Origin: Pseudomonas japonica
Lineage (GTDB): Bacteria > Pseudomonadota > Gammaproteobacteria > Pseudomonadales > Pseudomonadaceae
Length of the DNA: 64,000 bases
Reading direction: 5' to 3'
NCBI RefSeq assembly: GCF_013522925.1
Contig: NZ_JAAMQU010000001.1
Location: forward strand, 124,001-188,000
The notes under the pieces: generated by a model
Databases searched by the model: none
What the model was told of the DNA's origin: nothing
The model's input: only the letters and a program-made list of their open reading frames with translations
Program-made: the position numbers and the translations under genes
In this document: one piece after another, positions 30,442 to 42,116 of the stretch
How the letters are laid out: every line of letters begins with the position of its first letter
Numbering within the stretch: the stretch's first letter is position 1

Positions 30442-30769
30442 CACCCTCGCTCGCGTGGCCGAGGTGCTGGAGTCCCGCAAGGGCGCTTCGGCAGACAGCT
30501 CCTACGTTGCCAGCCTCTACCACAAGGGTTTGAACAAGATTCTGGAGAAGGTGGGCGAAGAGTCCGTGGAAACGATCCTCGCGGCCAAGGACGCCGAGCG
30601 CAGCGGCGACTGCAGCGATGTCATCTACGAGACCGCAGATCTATGGTTCCATAGCTTGGTAATGCTCGCGGCGCTGGGCCAGCACCCCCAAGCCGTGCTG
30701 GATGAACTCGAACGCCGCTTCGGCCTCTCTGGCCACGCGGAAAAAGCAGCCCGCACGCCGTCGGCCTGA
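30434..30769 (+). CDS. hisE: phosphoribosyl-ATP pyrophosphohydrolase
   Basis: HisE removes pyrophosphate from PR-ATP, the second step of histidine synthesis. The 111-aa all-helical protein has the MazG-like metal motif: [15 protein letters not shown] near 35 and [16 protein letters not shown] near 60. It overlaps the end of hisI by 8 nt and is followed after 25 nt by tatA. hisI and hisE are separate here, in reaction order reversed on the map, as is usual in pseudomonads. Confidence 0.95.
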   Translation: MNDTLARVAEVLESRKGASADSSYVASLYHKGLNKILEKVGEESVETILAAKDAERSGDCSDVIYETADLWFHSLVMLAALGQHPQAVLDELERRFGLSGHAEKAARTPSA

Positions 30770-30794
30770 ACCTCATTCTTTTACGGAGTTGCCC

Positions 30795-31064
30795 ATGGGT
30801 ATCTTTGACTGGAAACACTGGATCGTCATTCTGATCGTGGTTGTACTGGTATTTGGCACCAAAAAGCTGAAAAACCTGGGCACCGATGTGGGCGAGTCCA
30901 TCAAAGGCTTCCGCAAGGCCATGAACGATGAAGAAAAGCCCAGCGAGCCGCAGCAACCCGTTCACCCGCAGGCCACTTCCCCGATCACGCCGCCGCCAAC
31001 CACGCTCGATGGCCAGCACACGCGTGTGGACGAACCCGTGCGGAAAGACGCAACCAGGGACTGA
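30795..31064 (+). CDS. tatA: Sec-independent translocase subunit TatA
   Basis: TatA assembles the size-variable pore of the twin-arginine pathway. The 89-aa protein starts [20 protein letters not shown], a short N-terminal membrane helix, then the FGTKKL hinge and an amphipathic helix ([18 protein letters not shown]). The tail is acidic and Pro-rich. The preceding GGAG (30785) is a good ribosome site. tatB follows after 3 nt. Confidence 0.95.
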   Translation: MGIFDWKHWIVILIVVVLVFGTKKLKNLGTDVGESIKGFRKAMNDEEKPSEPQQPVHPQATSPITPPPTTLDGQHTRVDEPVRKDATRD

Positions 31065-31067
31065 GCC

Positions 31068-31514
31068 ATGTTCGGGATCAGTTTCAGCGAGCTGTTGCTG
31101 GTAGGGCTTGTAGCCCTGCTGGTGCTTGGGCCAGAGCGCCTGCCCGGCGCCGCGCGTACGGCGGGGCTGTGGATTGGCCGGCTCAAGCGCAGCTTCAATT
31201 CCATCAAGACCGAGATCGAGCGGGAATTGGGCGCGGATGAAATTCGCCGCCAGTTGCACAACGAGCACATCCTCTCGCTGGAGCAGGAAGCCCGCAAACT
31301 GATCGACCCGCAGGGGGCCAATCAGGCCTCGCCTTCGATCCACCCGCCCGCGCAAGCCGAACCTCCGGCGGCGGCGGCCTCGGCCAGCGTAGAGCGCACC
31401 GGGATCAGTAGCGGGCCCGCTACCAGCGAAGTTGCTACCACGCCCGCCGAGCCGCTGAAAACCGAGCCACAGCCGGCTCCGCGCCCGCCACAGGATTCAA
31501 CCCCAGCACCATGA
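31068..31514 (+). CDS. tatB: Sec-independent translocase subunit TatB
   Basis: TatB pairs with TatC as the receptor for twin-arginine signal peptides. The 148-aa product starts [20 protein letters not shown] with the conserved Glu8 in the membrane helix, followed by [10 protein letters not shown] and a long amphipathic helix. Its Pro/Ala-rich C-terminal third is longer than TatA's. It overlaps tatC by 4 nt. Confidence 0.95.
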   Translation: MFGISFSELLLVGLVALLVLGPERLPGAARTAGLWIGRLKRSFNSIKTEIERELGADEIRRQLHNEHILSLEQEARKLIDPQGANQASPSIHPPAQAEPPAAAASASVERTGISSGPATSEVATTPAEPLKTEPQPAPRPPQDSTPAP

Positions 31515-32299
31515 GCGAAATACCCGAAGACGACCAGCCCATGCCGCTGGTGTCCCACCTGACCGAATTGCGCAGCCGCCTGCTTCGTTGCGTTGCCGTT
31601 GTGTTCGTGGTGTTTGCCGGGCTGTTTTCGTTTGCCCAGCAGATCTACACCCTGGTATCGGCGCCACTGCGGGCCTACCTCCCACCGGGGGCGACCATGA
31701 TCGCCACGGATGTGGCCTCGCCGTTCCTCACGCCGTTCAAGCTCACCATGACGGTGTCCCTGTTCCTGGCGATACCGTTGATTCTCCATCAGGTATGGGG
31801 ATTCGTAGCGCCGGGGCTTTACCGCCACGAGAAACGCATCGCCATCCCGCTGTTGGTCTCCAGCATTCTGCTGTTCTATGCGGGCATGGCATTCGCGTAC
31901 TTCGTGGTGTTCCCGCTGATGTTCAAATTCTTCGCCGCGGCCACGCCAGACGGTGTTGCCATGATGACGGACATCACCAGCTACCTCGACTTCGTGATGA
32001 CCCTGTTCTTTGCGTTCGGGGTAGCCTTCGAAATTCCCGTCGCGGTGATACTGCTGGTGTGGATCGGTGTAGTGGACGTGAAAGCGCTGAAAAAGGCGCG
32101 CCCCTACGTGATCATCGCCTGCTTCGTGGTGGGCATGGTGCTTACACCGCCTGATATCTTCTCCCAGACGTTGCTGGCAGTACCGATGTGGCTGCTATTT
32201 GAAGTGGGCGTACTGTTTGGCGCCTTGATCCGCAAACGTAGCGAAGAGGCCGCCGAGGCCCAGGATCGCAACGATCAGCCACCCGCTACCCGCTCATGA
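31511..32299 (+). CDS. tatC: Sec-independent translocase subunit TatC
   Basis: TatC is the polytopic receptor of the Tat system. The 262-aa protein has six predicted membrane segments and the conserved cytoplasmic N-terminal region [16 protein letters not shown], including the Glu that contacts the twin arginines. The periplasmic loop and [10 protein letters not shown] segment are also present. Its stop overlaps the rsmE start by 4 nt, extending the same transcription unit. Confidence 0.96.
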   Translation: MSEIPEDDQPMPLVSHLTELRSRLLRCVAVVFVVFAGLFSFAQQIYTLVSAPLRAYLPPGATMIATDVASPFLTPFKLTMTVSLFLAIPLILHQVWGFVAPGLYRHEKRIAIPLLVSSILLFYAGMAFAYFVVFPLMFKFFAAATPDGVAMMTDITSYLDFVMTLFFAFGVAFEIPVAVILLVWIGVVDVKALKKARPYVIIACFVVGMVLTPPDIFSQTLLAVPMWLLFEVGVLFGALIRKRSEEAAEAQDRNDQPPATRS

Positions 32300-33003
32300 A
32301 CCTGTTGCTTCTGGAGCCGTCGGACTTTATCGACGAAGGCCGCGTACGGCTGACCGGCCGCCGTCTTACGCACATGCGTGAAGTGCATCGGGCCGAGGTA
32401 GGCGACACGTTGAGAGTCGGTTGCCTGGATGGCCTCATGGGCGAGGGGCATATCGATGTGCTGGACACGAACTGCGCCGAACTTCGCGTAGCGTTCGACC
32501 ATCCGCCGCCCGCCAAGCTGCCCCTTACACTGGTATTGGCGCTGCCACGGCCCAAGATGCTGCGCCGTGTATTCCAGACGGTTGCTACGCTGGGCGTGCC
32601 TCGGGTGATCCTGGTGAACAGTTACCGGGTAGAGAAAAGCTTCTGGCAAACGCCCTTCCTGCAACCTGAAGCCATTCGCGAGCAATTGCTACTCGGCCTG
32701 GAGCAAGGCCGGGATACGGTGCTGCCGGAAGTGATCATCGAGAAGCGCTTCAAACCCTTCGTGGAGGACCGGCTTGGCGCAATCGCAAGCGGCACCCAAG
32801 GGTTGATCGCCCACCCCGGAGAATTTCCACCCTGCCCGCGCGCGGTCGAAGGCCCTGTCACCCTGGCCATTGGCCCGGAAGGCGGCTGGATTCCCTATGA
32901 AGTGGAGTTGCTCAAGCTGGCCGGGCTGAAGCCCGTGCAGATGGGCGAGCGCATACTGCGGGTGGAAACGGCGGTAACGGCGCTGCTGGCCAGGTTGTTC
33001 TAG
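32296..33003 (+). CDS. rsmE: 16S rRNA m3U1498 methyltransferase
   Basis: RsmE methylates N3 of U1498 in the decoding region of 16S rRNA. The 235-aa protein has an N-terminal PUA-like domain ([19 protein letters not shown]) and a C-terminal SPOUT knot with the SAM motif LAIGPEGGW near 195 and [15 protein letters not shown] at the end. The start is embedded in the tatC stop, and it is the last gene of the ubiE-to-rsmE run. Confidence 0.94.
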   Translation: MNLLLLEPSDFIDEGRVRLTGRRLTHMREVHRAEVGDTLRVGCLDGLMGEGHIDVLDTNCAELRVAFDHPPPAKLPLTLVLALPRPKMLRRVFQTVATLGVPRVILVNSYRVEKSFWQTPFLQPEAIREQLLLGLEQGRDTVLPEVIIEKRFKPFVEDRLGAIASGTQGLIAHPGEFPPCPRAVEGPVTLAIGPEGGWIPYEVELLKLAGLKPVQMGERILRVETAVTALLARLF

Positions 33004-33016
33004 GCGCGCATCCTTG

Positions 33017-33095
33017 TTCGCGAGCTACGCCCGCTTCCTACAGGCCAACTGCGCGGGTGTAGGAGATGGGCGGAGCCGAAGGCGTAGCTCGCGAA
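33017..33095. repeat. paired REP element (REPIN-like) between rsmE and opgH
   Basis: Perfect 15-bp inverted arms TTCGCGAGCTACGCC (33017-33031) and its complement (33081-33095) enclose 49 nt. Just inside the left arm is CTTCCTACAGG and inside the right arm TGTAGGAG, so two REP units face each other. The element sits between the 3' ends of convergent genes and may also act as a transcription end or mRNA stabiliser. Confidence 0.75.
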
Positions 33096-33169
33096 TAAGG
33101 CATAAGAAACCGCTCAAGACAGTTCCCCCCAGGCCTCACAGCGTGCTGTGAGACCTGCCTTTCGTGGGA

Positions 33170-35737
33170 TCAGGCGTTGGCCAGCGTACCGTTCAATACC
33201 GGCTGAAGCGGTAGCGCGGGTGCGTGGGGGTCTGCCGCGACGGAAGCGCGCCAGGTGGCCAGCCACGCTTCGTTACGGGTTTCCCATACCTGCTGGTGCA
33301 GCCGGCTCAATGCAACCGGATCGCTCAGCAAGTACAACCGGGCATTGCCATCCAACGAATCGGGGCCGCCCTGAAGCGCCTTGCCGACCATGGTTTCACG
33401 CATGGCCTCAACCGGCCTGGCATGCCCATGGCGCGCCGTGGCCAGGGCGCAAGCGAGCGCGTTCTGACGCGGATCGACCACTGCCCGCACAAAGCCCTGG
33501 TGCAGCGCATGCCAGCGGTTTTCATGGGTATAGGCGTCGGTGGACACGAGCTCCTGCGGCGGGTTGTATTCCTCCGGTATCAGGAACATCTTCTCGTCCT
33601 TGGCCCGCAAGCCGAGGTTGGTGCGGCTGGAAATCACCGACACCGGAATCGACAGCATCAGCGACACCACGATCGGCGCCAGCCACCACAGGAAGCTCGG
33701 GTTCAGCGCCGCGACCAGCAACGCCCACACCAGGCCCAGCAAGGTTTGCGGGCCATGACGGCGGACCGCCTCGCCCCATGGAGTGGAGTCGTCATCGCGC
33801 TGCGGCGAGTTCCAGGTTGCCGCCCAGCCAAGGAACGCGGCCAGTACGAAACGGGTGTGGAAGATCATCCGCACCGGCGCCAGCAGCATGGAAAACAGCA
33901 TTTCCAGCAGCATGGACAAGGTGACCTTGATTCGCCCGCCGTACTCTTTCGCACCCTTGGCCCAGATCAGGATGATGCTGAGCAGCTTGGGCAGGAACAA
34001 CAGCACGATAGTGGTCGAGAACAGGGCAATTGCCTTGTCCGGGTGCCACTGCGGCCATAGCGGGTACAGCTGTCGAGGCTCCAGGAAGTACGTCGGCTCC
34101 ATCAGGGTGTTCACCGCCAGCAACGCTGTGGATAGCACCAGGAAGAAGAACCACAGCGGCGCAGACAGGTACGACATGACCCCGGTGAGGAATACCGCCC
34201 GGTGTACCGGGTGCATGCCCTTGACCAGGAACAGCCGGAAATTCATCAGGTTGCCGTGGCACCAGCGTCGGTCCCGCTTGAGCTCGTCGAGCAGGTTGGG
34301 CGGCAGTTCCTCATAGCTGCCTGGAAGGTCGTATGCGATCCATACGCCCCAGCCAGCGCGACGCATCAACGCGGCTTCCACAAAGTCGTGAGACAGGATG
34401 GAGCCCGAGAACGCCCCCTTGCCGGGCAGTGGCGCCAGCGCGCAGTGCTCGATGAAGGGCTTCATCCGGATGATCGCGTTGTGGCCCCAATAGTGGGACT
34501 CACCCAGCTGCCAGAAGTGAAGGCCGGCGGTGAACAATGGGCCATACACGCGGGTAGCGAACTGCTGCAGGCGTGCATAGAGAGTATCCATGCCCGATGC
34601 CTTGGGCGCGGTCTGGATGATACCGGCGTCCGGTGTAGCTTCCATCAGCCGTACCAGAGACGTGAGGCATTCGCCGCTCATCACGCTGTCGGCGTCCAGG
34701 ACCACCATATAGCGGTAGTCGCTGCCCCACCGGCGGCAGAAGTCGTCCAGGTTCCCGCTTTTGCGTTTGACGCGGCGGCGACGGCGGCGATAGAAGATCT
34801 TGCCGAAGCCCTTGGTTTCGCGGCACACGTCCAGCCAGGCTTGCTGCTCAGCCACCGCGATATCACCGCTGTAGGTGTCGCTGAGGATGAAGAAGTCGAA
34901 GCGGTCCAGGTCGCCGGTCGCGGCCACGGATTCGAAGGTAGCGCGCAGGCCGGCGAACACCCGGGGCACGTCTTCGTTGCAGATCGGCATCACCAGCGCG
35001 GTGCGCGCGCCCGGCTCGATGGGTTCGTTACCCGCACTGGCACCGGAGATGCGGTACTTGTCCCGACCGGTCAGCAGCTCAAGGAAGCCCATGAGCGCGG
35101 TCCAGAACCCGGCCGACACCCAGCAGAACAGGATGCCGAACAGGATCAGGATGGTCGTTTGCAGTACATACGGCAGTACCTGCTGCGCGGTTTGCAGCAA
35201 GGGCTGATGGGCCACTTCGTCGAGATCGACCAAGGCCCAGCCCTGATACGGCAGGATGCCCTTCATGTAATAGCCGGCGACAAGGGTTTGCCCCAGCATC
35301 AACACCAGCAGAATGTAGCGGCGGATCGAACCCACCATGCGCCAACGCGCCTTGGGCAATTCGCGGCGGTCATCGGTGGGCTGGGGCGGGGTGCCCTTGC
35401 CCAGCAGCCGACGCCAGCCACGGGCCACGATGTTGGTTTTCCAGGGCTCGGGCACCATGCGAGTGCGATGGATCGGCGGAGTAGCCTTGAGCCGAACCCG
35501 GCCGGCGGCATCCACGTCCAGCATCTCATGCTGTTCAAGTTCAGCAGCAGAGCCGATCGTGAGGCGAGGCCCCACGGAGGCATGCGCGCCCGTCTCGGCC
35601 CCATCGGGCCGGGAAAGACGCTGGTGCAGTTCGGCAAAGGAGCCGCTCTGCGCCAGTTCACTGCGCTGCTCCTCGCTCAATGGCAGGTGCGCCAGGTACT
35701 CGGGGAGCGTTTCGGGTCGTTCTGTTGGCTTACTCAT
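33170..35737 (-). CDS. opgH: osmoregulated periplasmic glucan glucosyltransferase OpgH
   Basis: OpgH (MdoH) makes the beta-1,2-glucan backbone of periplasmic glucans from UDP-glucose and moves it across the inner membrane. The 855-aa protein has membrane helices near 140-215 flanking the start of a GT2 catalytic domain. That domain shows DTYSGD, the DADS motif ([11 protein letters not shown] near 345) and the RRWCHGNL version of Q/RxxRW near 480. Several more membrane segments follow from ~510 to 700. It overlaps the end of opgG by 8 nt. Confidence 0.96.
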   Translation of the reverse strand: MSKPTERPETLPEYLAHLPLSEEQRSELAQSGSFAELHQRLSRPDGAETGAHASVGPRLTIGSAAELEQHEMLDVDAAGRVRLKATPPIHRTRMVPEPWKTNIVARGWRRLLGKGTPPQPTDDRRELPKARWRMVGSIRRYILLVLMLGQTLVAGYYMKGILPYQGWALVDLDEVAHQPLLQTAQQVLPYVLQTTILILFGILFCWVSAGFWTALMGFLELLTGRDKYRISGASAGNEPIEPGARTALVMPICNEDVPRVFAGLRATFESVAATGDLDRFDFFILSDTYSGDIAVAEQQAWLDVCRETKGFGKIFYRRRRRRVKRKSGNLDDFCRRWGSDYRYMVVLDADSVMSGECLTSLVRLMEATPDAGIIQTAPKASGMDTLYARLQQFATRVYGPLFTAGLHFWQLGESHYWGHNAIIRMKPFIEHCALAPLPGKGAFSGSILSHDFVEAALMRRAGWGVWIAYDLPGSYEELPPNLLDELKRDRRWCHGNLMNFRLFLVKGMHPVHRAVFLTGVMSYLSAPLWFFFLVLSTALLAVNTLMEPTYFLEPRQLYPLWPQWHPDKAIALFSTTIVLLFLPKLLSIILIWAKGAKEYGGRIKVTLSMLLEMLFSMLLAPVRMIFHTRFVLAAFLGWAATWNSPQRDDDSTPWGEAVRRHGPQTLLGLVWALLVAALNPSFLWWLAPIVVSLMLSIPVSVISSRTNLGLRAKDEKMFLIPEEYNPPQELVSTDAYTHENRWHALHQGFVRAVVDPRQNALACALATARHGHARPVEAMRETMVGKALQGGPDSLDGNARLYLLSDPVALSRLHQQVWETRNEAWLATWRASVAADPHAPALPLQPVLNGTLANA

Positions 35738-37469
35738 CGGCAGGCAACTGGTAGCTCCAGGTTTCAGTCAACACTTCTTCAGTCTTGACCGGTTCAGCAG
35801 GTTGCGGCGCGGGCTCCGCTGCGGCCGTGGTCTCGGCAGGCGCGGCAGCCTTGTCGTGCTTGCCACCCTTCTTGTGCCCATGGGAAGGCTCTTCGGCCTT
35901 GACCTCGGCAACCGGCTTGGGCGGATCGACCGGCACGATGTCCTGCACCAGTGCCGCGCGCATTTCCACCGGCTTGCTGCCGTCTTTCACCTTGATCCGC
36001 AAGGTCAGGCGCCAGCCCTGGGTTTCCGGGTTGTAGCGCACGCTGTTTTCCACGAGGTCGGCGTTGTCGCTTACGCTGACCTGGCTGCGCACGCCAGCGT
36101 CGTCCAGCAACGATTTGAGCTTCGGCCCTTCGAAATCGATCAGGAAGGCCAGGCTGCCGTCGGGTTGGCGAACCAGGTTGGACTGCTTCACGTCACCGGT
36201 GGAGCGCAGGGTCTGCTTGACCCAGGCGATATCGTTGGAATGCAGCTCGGACTCGTCGGTGGTCCAGTGGATGCGGTAGTTATGCTCGAGCGGCTGACCT
36301 GGCTCTGGCATCTTTTCCGGGCTCCAGAACGCAACGATGTTGTCGTTGGTTTCGTCGGCGGTAGGGATTTCTACCAGTTCCACGGTGCCCTTGCCCCAAT
36401 CGCCACGGGGTTCGATCCATGCGCTTGGGCGACGGTCATAGCGGTCGTCCAGATCTTCGTAGCGGCTGAATTCACGCCCGCGCTGCAGCAAACCGAAACC
36501 TTGCGGGTTTTCCACGGTGAAGCTGCTGATTCCCAGATGTTTGGGGTTGTTCAGCGGGCGCCAGATCCACTCGCCGTTACCGGCATGGATCGACAGGCCA
36601 TTGGAGTCGTGAAGCTCGCGACGATAGTTGAGCACGCGGGAGGGCTGGTTGGAGCCGAACAGGTACATGCTGGTCAGCGGAGCCACACCCAGGCGGCTTA
36701 CATGGTCACGCAGGTACACGCGCGATTGCACGTCTACCACGCTGTCGGTACCCGGGCGCAGCACCAGGCGATAGGCGCCGGTGGAGCGCGGCGAGTCGAG
36801 CAGCGCATAAATGATCAGCTGCTTGTCTTCGGGGTTTGGCTTCTCGACCCAGAACTCGGTGAAGCGCGGGAATTCCTCACCCGACGGCAAGGCGGTGTCG
36901 ATCGCCAGGCCACGGGCGGAGAGGCCGTAATTCTGGCCTTTGCCGATCACCCGGAAGTAGCTGGCACCCAGCAGGGTCATTACCTCGTCCTGCTTGTCCG
37001 ACTTGTTCAGCGGGTACAGCACCCGGAAGCCGGCCCAGCCCAGGTTTTCGGTGCTTTTGGGGTCGAACTGAAGGTCGCCGAAGTCGAACCGCTGCGGGTC
37101 GTACTTGATTTCATCGACGGTGGTGGCGGTCACTTCGTTGATTTTCACCGGCGTGTCGAAATGCATGCCCTGGTGATAGAACGACAGCTTGAACGGCGAC
37201 TTCTCGTCAGCCCATTCCACCTTGTCGGTGCGGAACTGGATTTTCTGGTAGTCCGCGAACTTCATGTCGCGGAACAGCGGAGGCAGGTTGCTTTTGGGGG
37301 CTTCGTATTTCTGTCCGGCAAGGTCCTTCGCCCTGGCGGCAACGTCGTCGAGGCTGAACGCCCACAGCTGCCCAGCGCCAAACAGGCAGAACAGCGCGGA
37401 GCCTGCCATGAAGGCGTGGCGCAAGCGTTTGCCGGTTGTTCTTGGTTTGTTACACGGACTTGCAATCAC
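35730..37469 (-). CDS. opgG: periplasmic glucan biosynthesis protein OpgG
   Basis: OpgG (MdoG) is a periplasmic beta-sandwich protein required for glucan branching or release. The 579-aa product starts at GTG 37469 with a signal peptide ending GQLWAFS; an ATG ~20 codons later is a possible but shorter start. The mature N terminus [18 protein letters not shown] and the region [13 protein letters not shown] are family hallmarks. A Lys/His/Ala/Pro-rich C-terminal tail from ~515 is unusual compared with the enteric protein. It begins the opgGH operon. Confidence 0.95.
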   Translation of the reverse strand: MIASPCNKPRTTGKRLRHAFMAGSALFCLFGAGQLWAFSLDDVAARAKDLAGQKYEAPKSNLPPLFRDMKFADYQKIQFRTDKVEWADEKSPFKLSFYHQGMHFDTPVKINEVTATTVDEIKYDPQRFDFGDLQFDPKSTENLGWAGFRVLYPLNKSDKQDEVMTLLGASYFRVIGKGQNYGLSARGLAIDTALPSGEEFPRFTEFWVEKPNPEDKQLIIYALLDSPRSTGAYRLVLRPGTDSVVDVQSRVYLRDHVSRLGVAPLTSMYLFGSNQPSRVLNYRRELHDSNGLSIHAGNGEWIWRPLNNPKHLGISSFTVENPQGFGLLQRGREFSRYEDLDDRYDRRPSAWIEPRGDWGKGTVELVEIPTADETNDNIVAFWSPEKMPEPGQPLEHNYRIHWTTDESELHSNDIAWVKQTLRSTGDVKQSNLVRQPDGSLAFLIDFEGPKLKSLLDDAGVRSQVSVSDNADLVENSVRYNPETQGWRLTLRIKVKDGSKPVEMRAALVQDIVPVDPPKPVAEVKAEEPSHGHKKGGKHDKAAAPAETTAAAEPAPQPAEPVKTEEVLTETWSYQLPADE

Positions 37470-37744
37470 GAGCTACCCTCGCCGAAAAACAGATATTGAA
37501 CCAACGACCAGCTGCGGTTGCCGGGTTGGCGAGCATTGTTCCGACTCCAAAAGGGCTTAATGATTCCCTAAACGGCGGCGGCCCAGCACTCAACTTAGAA
37601 CAAAACCGGGGATGCAACCTCTGCCCCCCCGGCGCGCGATTATCTAGCACGCCGCGTAACAACGCATCAGGGGCAGGGAAGAAATTCTGCTACAAAATTG
37701 GATTTTTCACGCCCCGGCGGGGAATTTCATACGGCAGAGATGTT
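37470..37744 (-). promoter_or_regulatory. opgG upstream region
   Basis: This 275-bp gap lies between dtd and opgG, both on the minus strand, and must hold the opgGH promoter. It is more AT-rich than its surroundings (around 37660-37730). I could not pick a confident -35/-10 pair and saw no coding potential. Confidence 0.4.
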
Positions 37745-38182
37745 TCAGGCCTGCAGCAGGAAGGTTACCGGGCCGTCATTTACCAGATGAACCTGCATAT
37801 CGGCGCCAAAACGGCCGCTTTGCGTTTCCGGATGAGCGTGCCGAGCCTGCTCCAACAGGTAGTCGAACAGTTCCCGTGCAAGCGCTGGCGGAGCCGCGGT
37901 GGAAAAGCTCGGGCGCAGGCCGCTGCGGGTGTCCGCTGCGAGGGTAAATTGCGAAACCAGCAGCAGGCCGCCGCTTACGTCAGCGAGCGAGCGGTTCATG
38001 CGGCCTTCTGCGTCACAGAACACTCGGTAGTTGAGTAGCCGATGCAGCAGTTTTTCCGCATTCGCCGTGGTATCGCCCGGCTCCACGGCGACCAGCACCA
38101 GCAGCCCCTGCTCGATTGCACCGACAACTTCGCCCGCCACCTCGACCCGCGCGCTGGCCACGCGCTGAAGCAGCCCCTTCAT
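37745..38182 (-). CDS. dtd: D-aminoacyl-tRNA deacylase
   Basis: Dtd hydrolyses D-aminoacyl- and glycyl-mischarged tRNAs. The 145-aa product begins [20 protein letters not shown] and has the [17 protein letters not shown] motif near 78. The cross-subunit Gly-Pro motif that normally follows appears as NDGPVTF at the C terminus. Its start overlaps the pip stop by 4 nt, so the two are co-translated. Confidence 0.95.
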   Translation of the reverse strand: MKGLLQRVASARVEVAGEVVGAIEQGLLVLVAVEPGDTTANAEKLLHRLLNYRVFCDAEGRMNRSLADVSGGLLLVSQFTLAADTRSGLRPSFSTAAPPALARELFDYLLEQARHAHPETQSGRFGADMQVHLVNDGPVTFLLQA

Positions 38183-39150
38183 GCTTCTTCGAGGGGCAGG
38201 TCCAGCAGGCGCCGGGCCATCTGGTCGGCCGCGCGCACGAGGGCATCGATGATGCCGGGCTCGGAGCCCGCATGGCCTGCGTCCCGAATGACCTTCAGCT
38301 CACTGTTGGGCCAGGCCTGATGCAGCTCCCAGGCATTATCCAAGGGGCAGATCACGTCATAGCGACCGTGAATGATCACAGCCGGAAGGTGAGCGATCTT
38401 GTGCACGTCACGGATGAGTTGGTCCGGCTCCAGGAAGGCGTTGTTGATGAAATAGTGGGTTTCGATACGGGCGATCGACAGCGCGCGCTGCGGCTCGGAA
38501 AAGCGGTCGACCACCAGCGGATTGGGCCGCAGGGTAGCCGTGCGCCCTTCCCAGATGGACCAAGCCTTGGCGGCATGCATCTGGGCGATCTGGTCGCTGC
38601 CGGTGAGGCGCTTGTGGAAGGCCTTGAGCAAGTCGCCGCGCTCTTCGTGCGGGATAGGCGCAAGGTAATCCTGCCAGTAATCCGGGAACATGCGGTTGGC
38701 GCCGTTCTGGTAGAACCACTGGAACTCCTGAGGGCGGCACAGGAAAATGCCGCGCAGGATCAGCCCGTGCACACGCTCCGGATGGGCTTGAGCGTAGGCC
38801 AGCGCGAGGGTAGACCCCCAGGAACCACCGAACAGCACCCACTTGTCGATGCCCAGGTGCTCACGAATGCGCTCGATGTCACGCACCAGGTCCCAGGTTG
38901 TGTTGTTTTCGAGGCTGGCGTGCGGCGTGGAGCGGCCACACCCACGCTGGTCGAAGGTGACGATACGGTACAGGTTGGGATCGAAATAGCAGCGGCTTGC
39001 CGCATCGCAGCCGGCGCCCGGGCCACCATGGATGAACAGTACCGGCAGACCCTCAGGGGAACCGCTCTCGTCGACGTACAGCACATGCGGTTCATCCACG
39101 GCGAGATCGTGCCGTGCATAGGGTTTGATCTGCGGATACAGGGTCAGCAT
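38179..39150 (-). CDS. pip: prolyl aminopeptidase (proline iminopeptidase)
   Basis: Pip removes N-terminal proline from peptides. The 323-aa alpha/beta hydrolase has the oxyanion motif HGGPGAGCD near 43, the FDQRGCGRS segment near 70 and the nucleophile motif GGSWGS near 107. The catalytic Asp lies in [10 protein letters not shown] and the His in [11 protein letters not shown] near the C terminus. This is the S33 family, and the length is typical. It precedes dtd with a 4-nt overlap. Confidence 0.95.
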   Translation of the reverse strand: MLTLYPQIKPYARHDLAVDEPHVLYVDESGSPEGLPVLFIHGGPGAGCDAASRCYFDPNLYRIVTFDQRGCGRSTPHASLENNTTWDLVRDIERIREHLGIDKWVLFGGSWGSTLALAYAQAHPERVHGLILRGIFLCRPQEFQWFYQNGANRMFPDYWQDYLAPIPHEERGDLLKAFHKRLTGSDQIAQMHAAKAWSIWEGRTATLRPNPLVVDRFSEPQRALSIARIETHYFINNAFLEPDQLIRDVHKIAHLPAVIIHGRYDVICPLDNAWELHQAWPNSELKVIRDAGHAGSEPGIIDALVRAADQMARRLLDLPLEEA

Positions 39151-39249
39151 CTGGCGCTCCGTAAGGGTTTGATCAGCCGTGGGCCATCATAAACCTGAAA
39201 CGGCTGTATGTGCTCGTCTAAACGCTTCGGCGGTTGTTCTGCCCCTTGG

Positions 39250-39273
39250 TTCGCCGGCAGTGCCGGCTCCTAC
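39250..39273. repeat. REP-like hairpin between pip and hutG
   Basis: TTCGCCGGCAGTGCCGGC followed by TCCTAC has a GCCGGC/GCCGGC stem and the same TCCTAC tail as the repeats at 10170 and 33017. It ends near the hutG stop codon (39270), so it may shape the end of the hut transcript. Confidence 0.5.
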
Positions 39274-40076
39274 GTGCGCGGGTAGGTTTCCCGCCCCCAG
39301 GCCAGCGCGGTTTCCAGCAGCCGGCGCAGCACAGCGCGGGTGGGCTCGGCCAGGTCAGGGCGATAATCGAATGGCGGCTGCTCATTCATATAGGTCGCCT
39401 GGCCCAGTTCCAGCTGAACAGCATGGATGTCGTTTGCCGGCGCACCGTAGTGGCGGGTGATGTGCCCTCCCTTGAAACGGCCATTGAGCACATGTGTATA
39501 GCCCGCCGCTTGAGCACATGCCTGCTCAAGCCGCGAGGCCAGCTCCGGGGCGCAGCTGGCGTTGTTGAAAGTGCCAAGGTTGAAGTCCGGCAGCTTGCCG
39601 TCGAACAACCGGGGCACATGGGAGCAGATGGAATGCGCATCCCACAACAACGCATAGCCATGAACCTCCCGCAAGCGGGCCAGCTCCTGGGCGATCCGCT
39701 GGTGGTAAGGGCGCCACACCTCCTCCAGATAACGTGCGCGTTCTTCGGCAGAGGGCGCCCGGCCCGGCTGGAACAACGGTGTGCCATCGAACAAGGTGTC
39801 GGGGTAAAGCCCAGTAGTAGCACCGGCATAGAGCGGCTTGTCGTCGTCCGGGCGGTTCAGGTCGATCACGAACCTGGAGTATTCGGCTACCAGCACGCTT
39901 GCCCCTAGCTCACCGGCAAAATCGTACAGCCGCGGAATATGCCAGTCGGTATCCGGCAAGCTGCGCGCGGGCTCTGCCAGGCCCTGGTCCACCGCCGGCG
40001 CAAGGCGTAGGCCGGCATGGGGCACGCTGATCAGCAGCGGCACGCTGCCCTGTGTGAAGGTGTAGGTGTCGTTCAT
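39270..40076 (-). CDS. hutG: N-formylglutamate deformylase
   Basis: HutG hydrolyses N-formylglutamate to glutamate and formate, the last step of the five-step histidine degradation route used by pseudomonads. The 268-aa protein begins [21 protein letters not shown] and has metal-site segments [13 protein letters not shown] and [10 protein letters not shown]. It overlaps hutI by 4 nt and ends the hut operon. Its presence with hutF marks the formylglutamate pathway rather than the formiminoglutamase route. Confidence 0.94.
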   Translation of the reverse strand: MNDTYTFTQGSVPLLISVPHAGLRLAPAVDQGLAEPARSLPDTDWHIPRLYDFAGELGASVLVAEYSRFVIDLNRPDDDKPLYAGATTGLYPDTLFDGTPLFQPGRAPSAEERARYLEEVWRPYHQRIAQELARLREVHGYALLWDAHSICSHVPRLFDGKLPDFNLGTFNNASCAPELASRLEQACAQAAGYTHVLNGRFKGGHITRHYGAPANDIHAVQLELGQATYMNEQPPFDYRPDLAEPTRAVLRRLLETALAWGRETYPRT

Positions 40077-41293
40077 CTGCGTTCCTGCGTGAAGGTGAGT
40101 TCCGCGCCATGGCGGATGATGCGTTTATCCAGGTCCCCGCCCAGCCAATAGGCCAGGTCCGCCGGGCGCTCGATGTCCCAGGCCACGAAGTCGGCGACCT
40201 TGCCCGGTTCCAGAGAGCCGTGGCTACCACCCAGGCCCAGCGCCCGCGCGGCGTGCAGGGTTACGCCGGCCAGCGCCTGTTCGGGTGTGAGGCGGAACAA
40301 CGTGCAGGCCATGTTCATCATCAGCCGCAACGAAAGCGTGGGCGATGTGCCGGGGTTGCTGTCGGTGGAAATGGCGATCGCCACTCCGTGATCGTGCAAT
40401 GCCTGCATCGGTGGCAATTGAGTTTCCCGAAGGAAGTAGAAAGCGCCGGGCAACAATACGGCCACTGTGCCTGCCGCAGCCATGGCCGCGGCATCCGCTT
40501 CGGTCATGAACTCCAGGTGGTCCGCCGACAGGGCCTGGTACCGCGCCGCCAGGCTCGAGCCTCCCAGCGAGGACAGTTGTTCGGCATGCAGTTTCACCGG
40601 CAAGCCCAGCCGCGCGGCCGTCTGGAACACCTGCTCGACCTGCGCTGGGGAAAACGCCAGGTACTCGCAGAACGCATCCACGGCGTCCACCAGGCCCTCG
40701 CTCGCCAGCGCAGGCAGCAACTCATTACACACGTAGCCGATGTAGCCTTCGGCGTTGCCTTTGTACTCCTCCGGCACCGAATGGGCGGCAAGGCAAGTGG
40801 CGCGTGTGGTGACGGGCAACTCAGCGCCCAGGCGTCGAATCACACGCAGCATCTTGCGCTCGCTGGCCAGGTCCAGGCCGTAGCCAGACTTGATCTCCAC
40901 CGTGGTCACGCCTTCCCGTTGAAGGCAGGCCAGACGGCGGCGGGCGCTGTCGAACAACGCTTCTTCGCTGGCCGCCCTGGTAGCCCGCACGGTGTTGGCG
41001 ATCCCGCCACCGCTGGCGGCAATCTCGGCGTAGCTCACGCCCTGCAAGCGCTGCTCGAACTCACCGCTGCGATTGCCGCCGTATACCAGGTGGGTATGGC
41101 AATCCACAAAGCCCGGCGTTACCCAGCGCCCTTGCAGGTCGACCAGTTCGGCGGCAGCCTCACGCGGCGCATTGGTGTGGGGCCCGATCCACTGGATCAA
41201 CCCGCCGTCGGTGAGGATGGCGGCATCTTCGATAATCGAATAGCGGCCCTCGGCAAGGGTCGCTGCATGGCAGTTGTGCCAAAGGGTTGGCAT
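40073..41293 (-). CDS. hutI: imidazolonepropionase
   Basis: HutI opens the imidazolone ring to give N-formimino-L-glutamate. The 406-aa amidohydrolase has the metal motif [16 protein letters not shown] near 75, the [11 protein letters not shown] region near 245 and [14 protein letters not shown] near 320. ATG at 41293 is one base after the stop of the ABC ATPase gene, so transport and catabolic genes are translationally linked. Open sequence upstream of this ATG belongs to the ATPase gene in another frame. Confidence 0.96.
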   Translation of the reverse strand: MPTLWHNCHAATLAEGRYSIIEDAAILTDGGLIQWIGPHTNAPREAAAELVDLQGRWVTPGFVDCHTHLVYGGNRSGEFEQRLQGVSYAEIAASGGGIANTVRATRAASEEALFDSARRRLACLQREGVTTVEIKSGYGLDLASERKMLRVIRRLGAELPVTTRATCLAAHSVPEEYKGNAEGYIGYVCNELLPALASEGLVDAVDAFCEYLAFSPAQVEQVFQTAARLGLPVKLHAEQLSSLGGSSLAARYQALSADHLEFMTEADAAAMAAAGTVAVLLPGAFYFLRETQLPPMQALHDHGVAIAISTDSNPGTSPTLSLRLMMNMACTLFRLTPEQALAGVTLHAARALGLGGSHGSLEPGKVADFVAWDIERPADLAYWLGGDLDKRIIRHGAELTFTQERR

Positions 41294-41294
41294 A

Positions 41295-42116
41295 TCAATC
41301 TCCAATCTCGCGCACACGGCGCTGAACAAATCGGCTGACGTACTCGTCGGCGGGGTGCTGCAGAATGTGTTGTGGCGCGCCGACCTGAACCAACCGGCCA
41401 TCGCGCAGGATGGCAATCCGGTCGCCCAGGCGCAGCGCTTCGTCCAGGTCATGGGTGATGAACACGATGGTTTTGCGCAGGCGCGCCTGCAGGTCCCGCA
41501 GTTGCTCCTGCAGGTCGCTGCGAATCAGCGGGTCCAGGGCGCTGAAGGCCTCGTCCAGCAGCAGGATGGGCGTATCGGTGGCCAGCGCCCTGGCCAGGCC
41601 CACGCGCTGGCGCATGCCGCCAGACAGCTGTTCGGGCCAGTGGTCGGCGTAACCGTCCAGCCCAACCTGGCCGATCCAGTGCCGCGCACGTTCACGGCTT
41701 TCACCTGGCGAATCGCCCCGTAAACGAAGCCCGTAGGCCACGTTGTCCAGCACGTTCTTGTGGGGGAACAGGCCGAAGCTCTGGAACACCATACTGATGT
41801 CGCGCCGGCGGAACTCACGCAGGCGGCCGGGCCCGTAGCCCAGCACGTTTTCCCCCTTGACGATCACTTCCCCGCGGGACGGATCGATCAATCGGTTCAG
41901 GTGCCGCACCAGCGTGGACTTGCCCGAGCCGGACAGGCCCATGATCACGAACACTTCGCCGGCCTCGATGCTCAGAGAGACATCCGCCACGCCTACCACG
42001 CAGCCGGTTTCGCTGAGAATTCGGCTTTTTTCCGCGCCTTGATCCAGCAATGTGAGGGCGCGCTCGGGATGTCGCCCGAACACCTTGGTCACGTGACGCA
42101 GCTCGATCGCGCTCAT
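41295..42116 (-). CDS. hutV: ABC transporter ATP-binding protein, HutV/ProV type
   Basis: The 273-aa protein is an ATPase of the quaternary amine/histidine (QAT) class. It has Walker A GLSGSGKS near residue 60, the Q-loop [11 protein letters not shown], the signature LSGGMRQR near 165, Walker [14 protein letters not shown] and the H-loop THD. The C-terminal CBS regulatory pair of true ProV is absent. It overlaps the permease gene by 4 nt. The location between hutW and hutI suggests histidine or urocanate uptake; the substrate itself is inferred from context. Confidence 0.88.
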   Translation of the reverse strand: MSAIELRHVTKVFGRHPERALTLLDQGAEKSRILSETGCVVGVADVSLSIEAGEVFVIMGLSGSGKSTLVRHLNRLIDPSRGEVIVKGENVLGYGPGRLREFRRRDISMVFQSFGLFPHKNVLDNVAYGLRLRGDSPGESRERARHWIGQVGLDGYADHWPEQLSGGMRQRVGLARALATDTPILLLDEAFSALDPLIRSDLQEQLRDLQARLRKTIVFITHDLDEALRLGDRIAILRDGRLVQVGAPQHILQHPADEYVSRFVQRRVREIGD

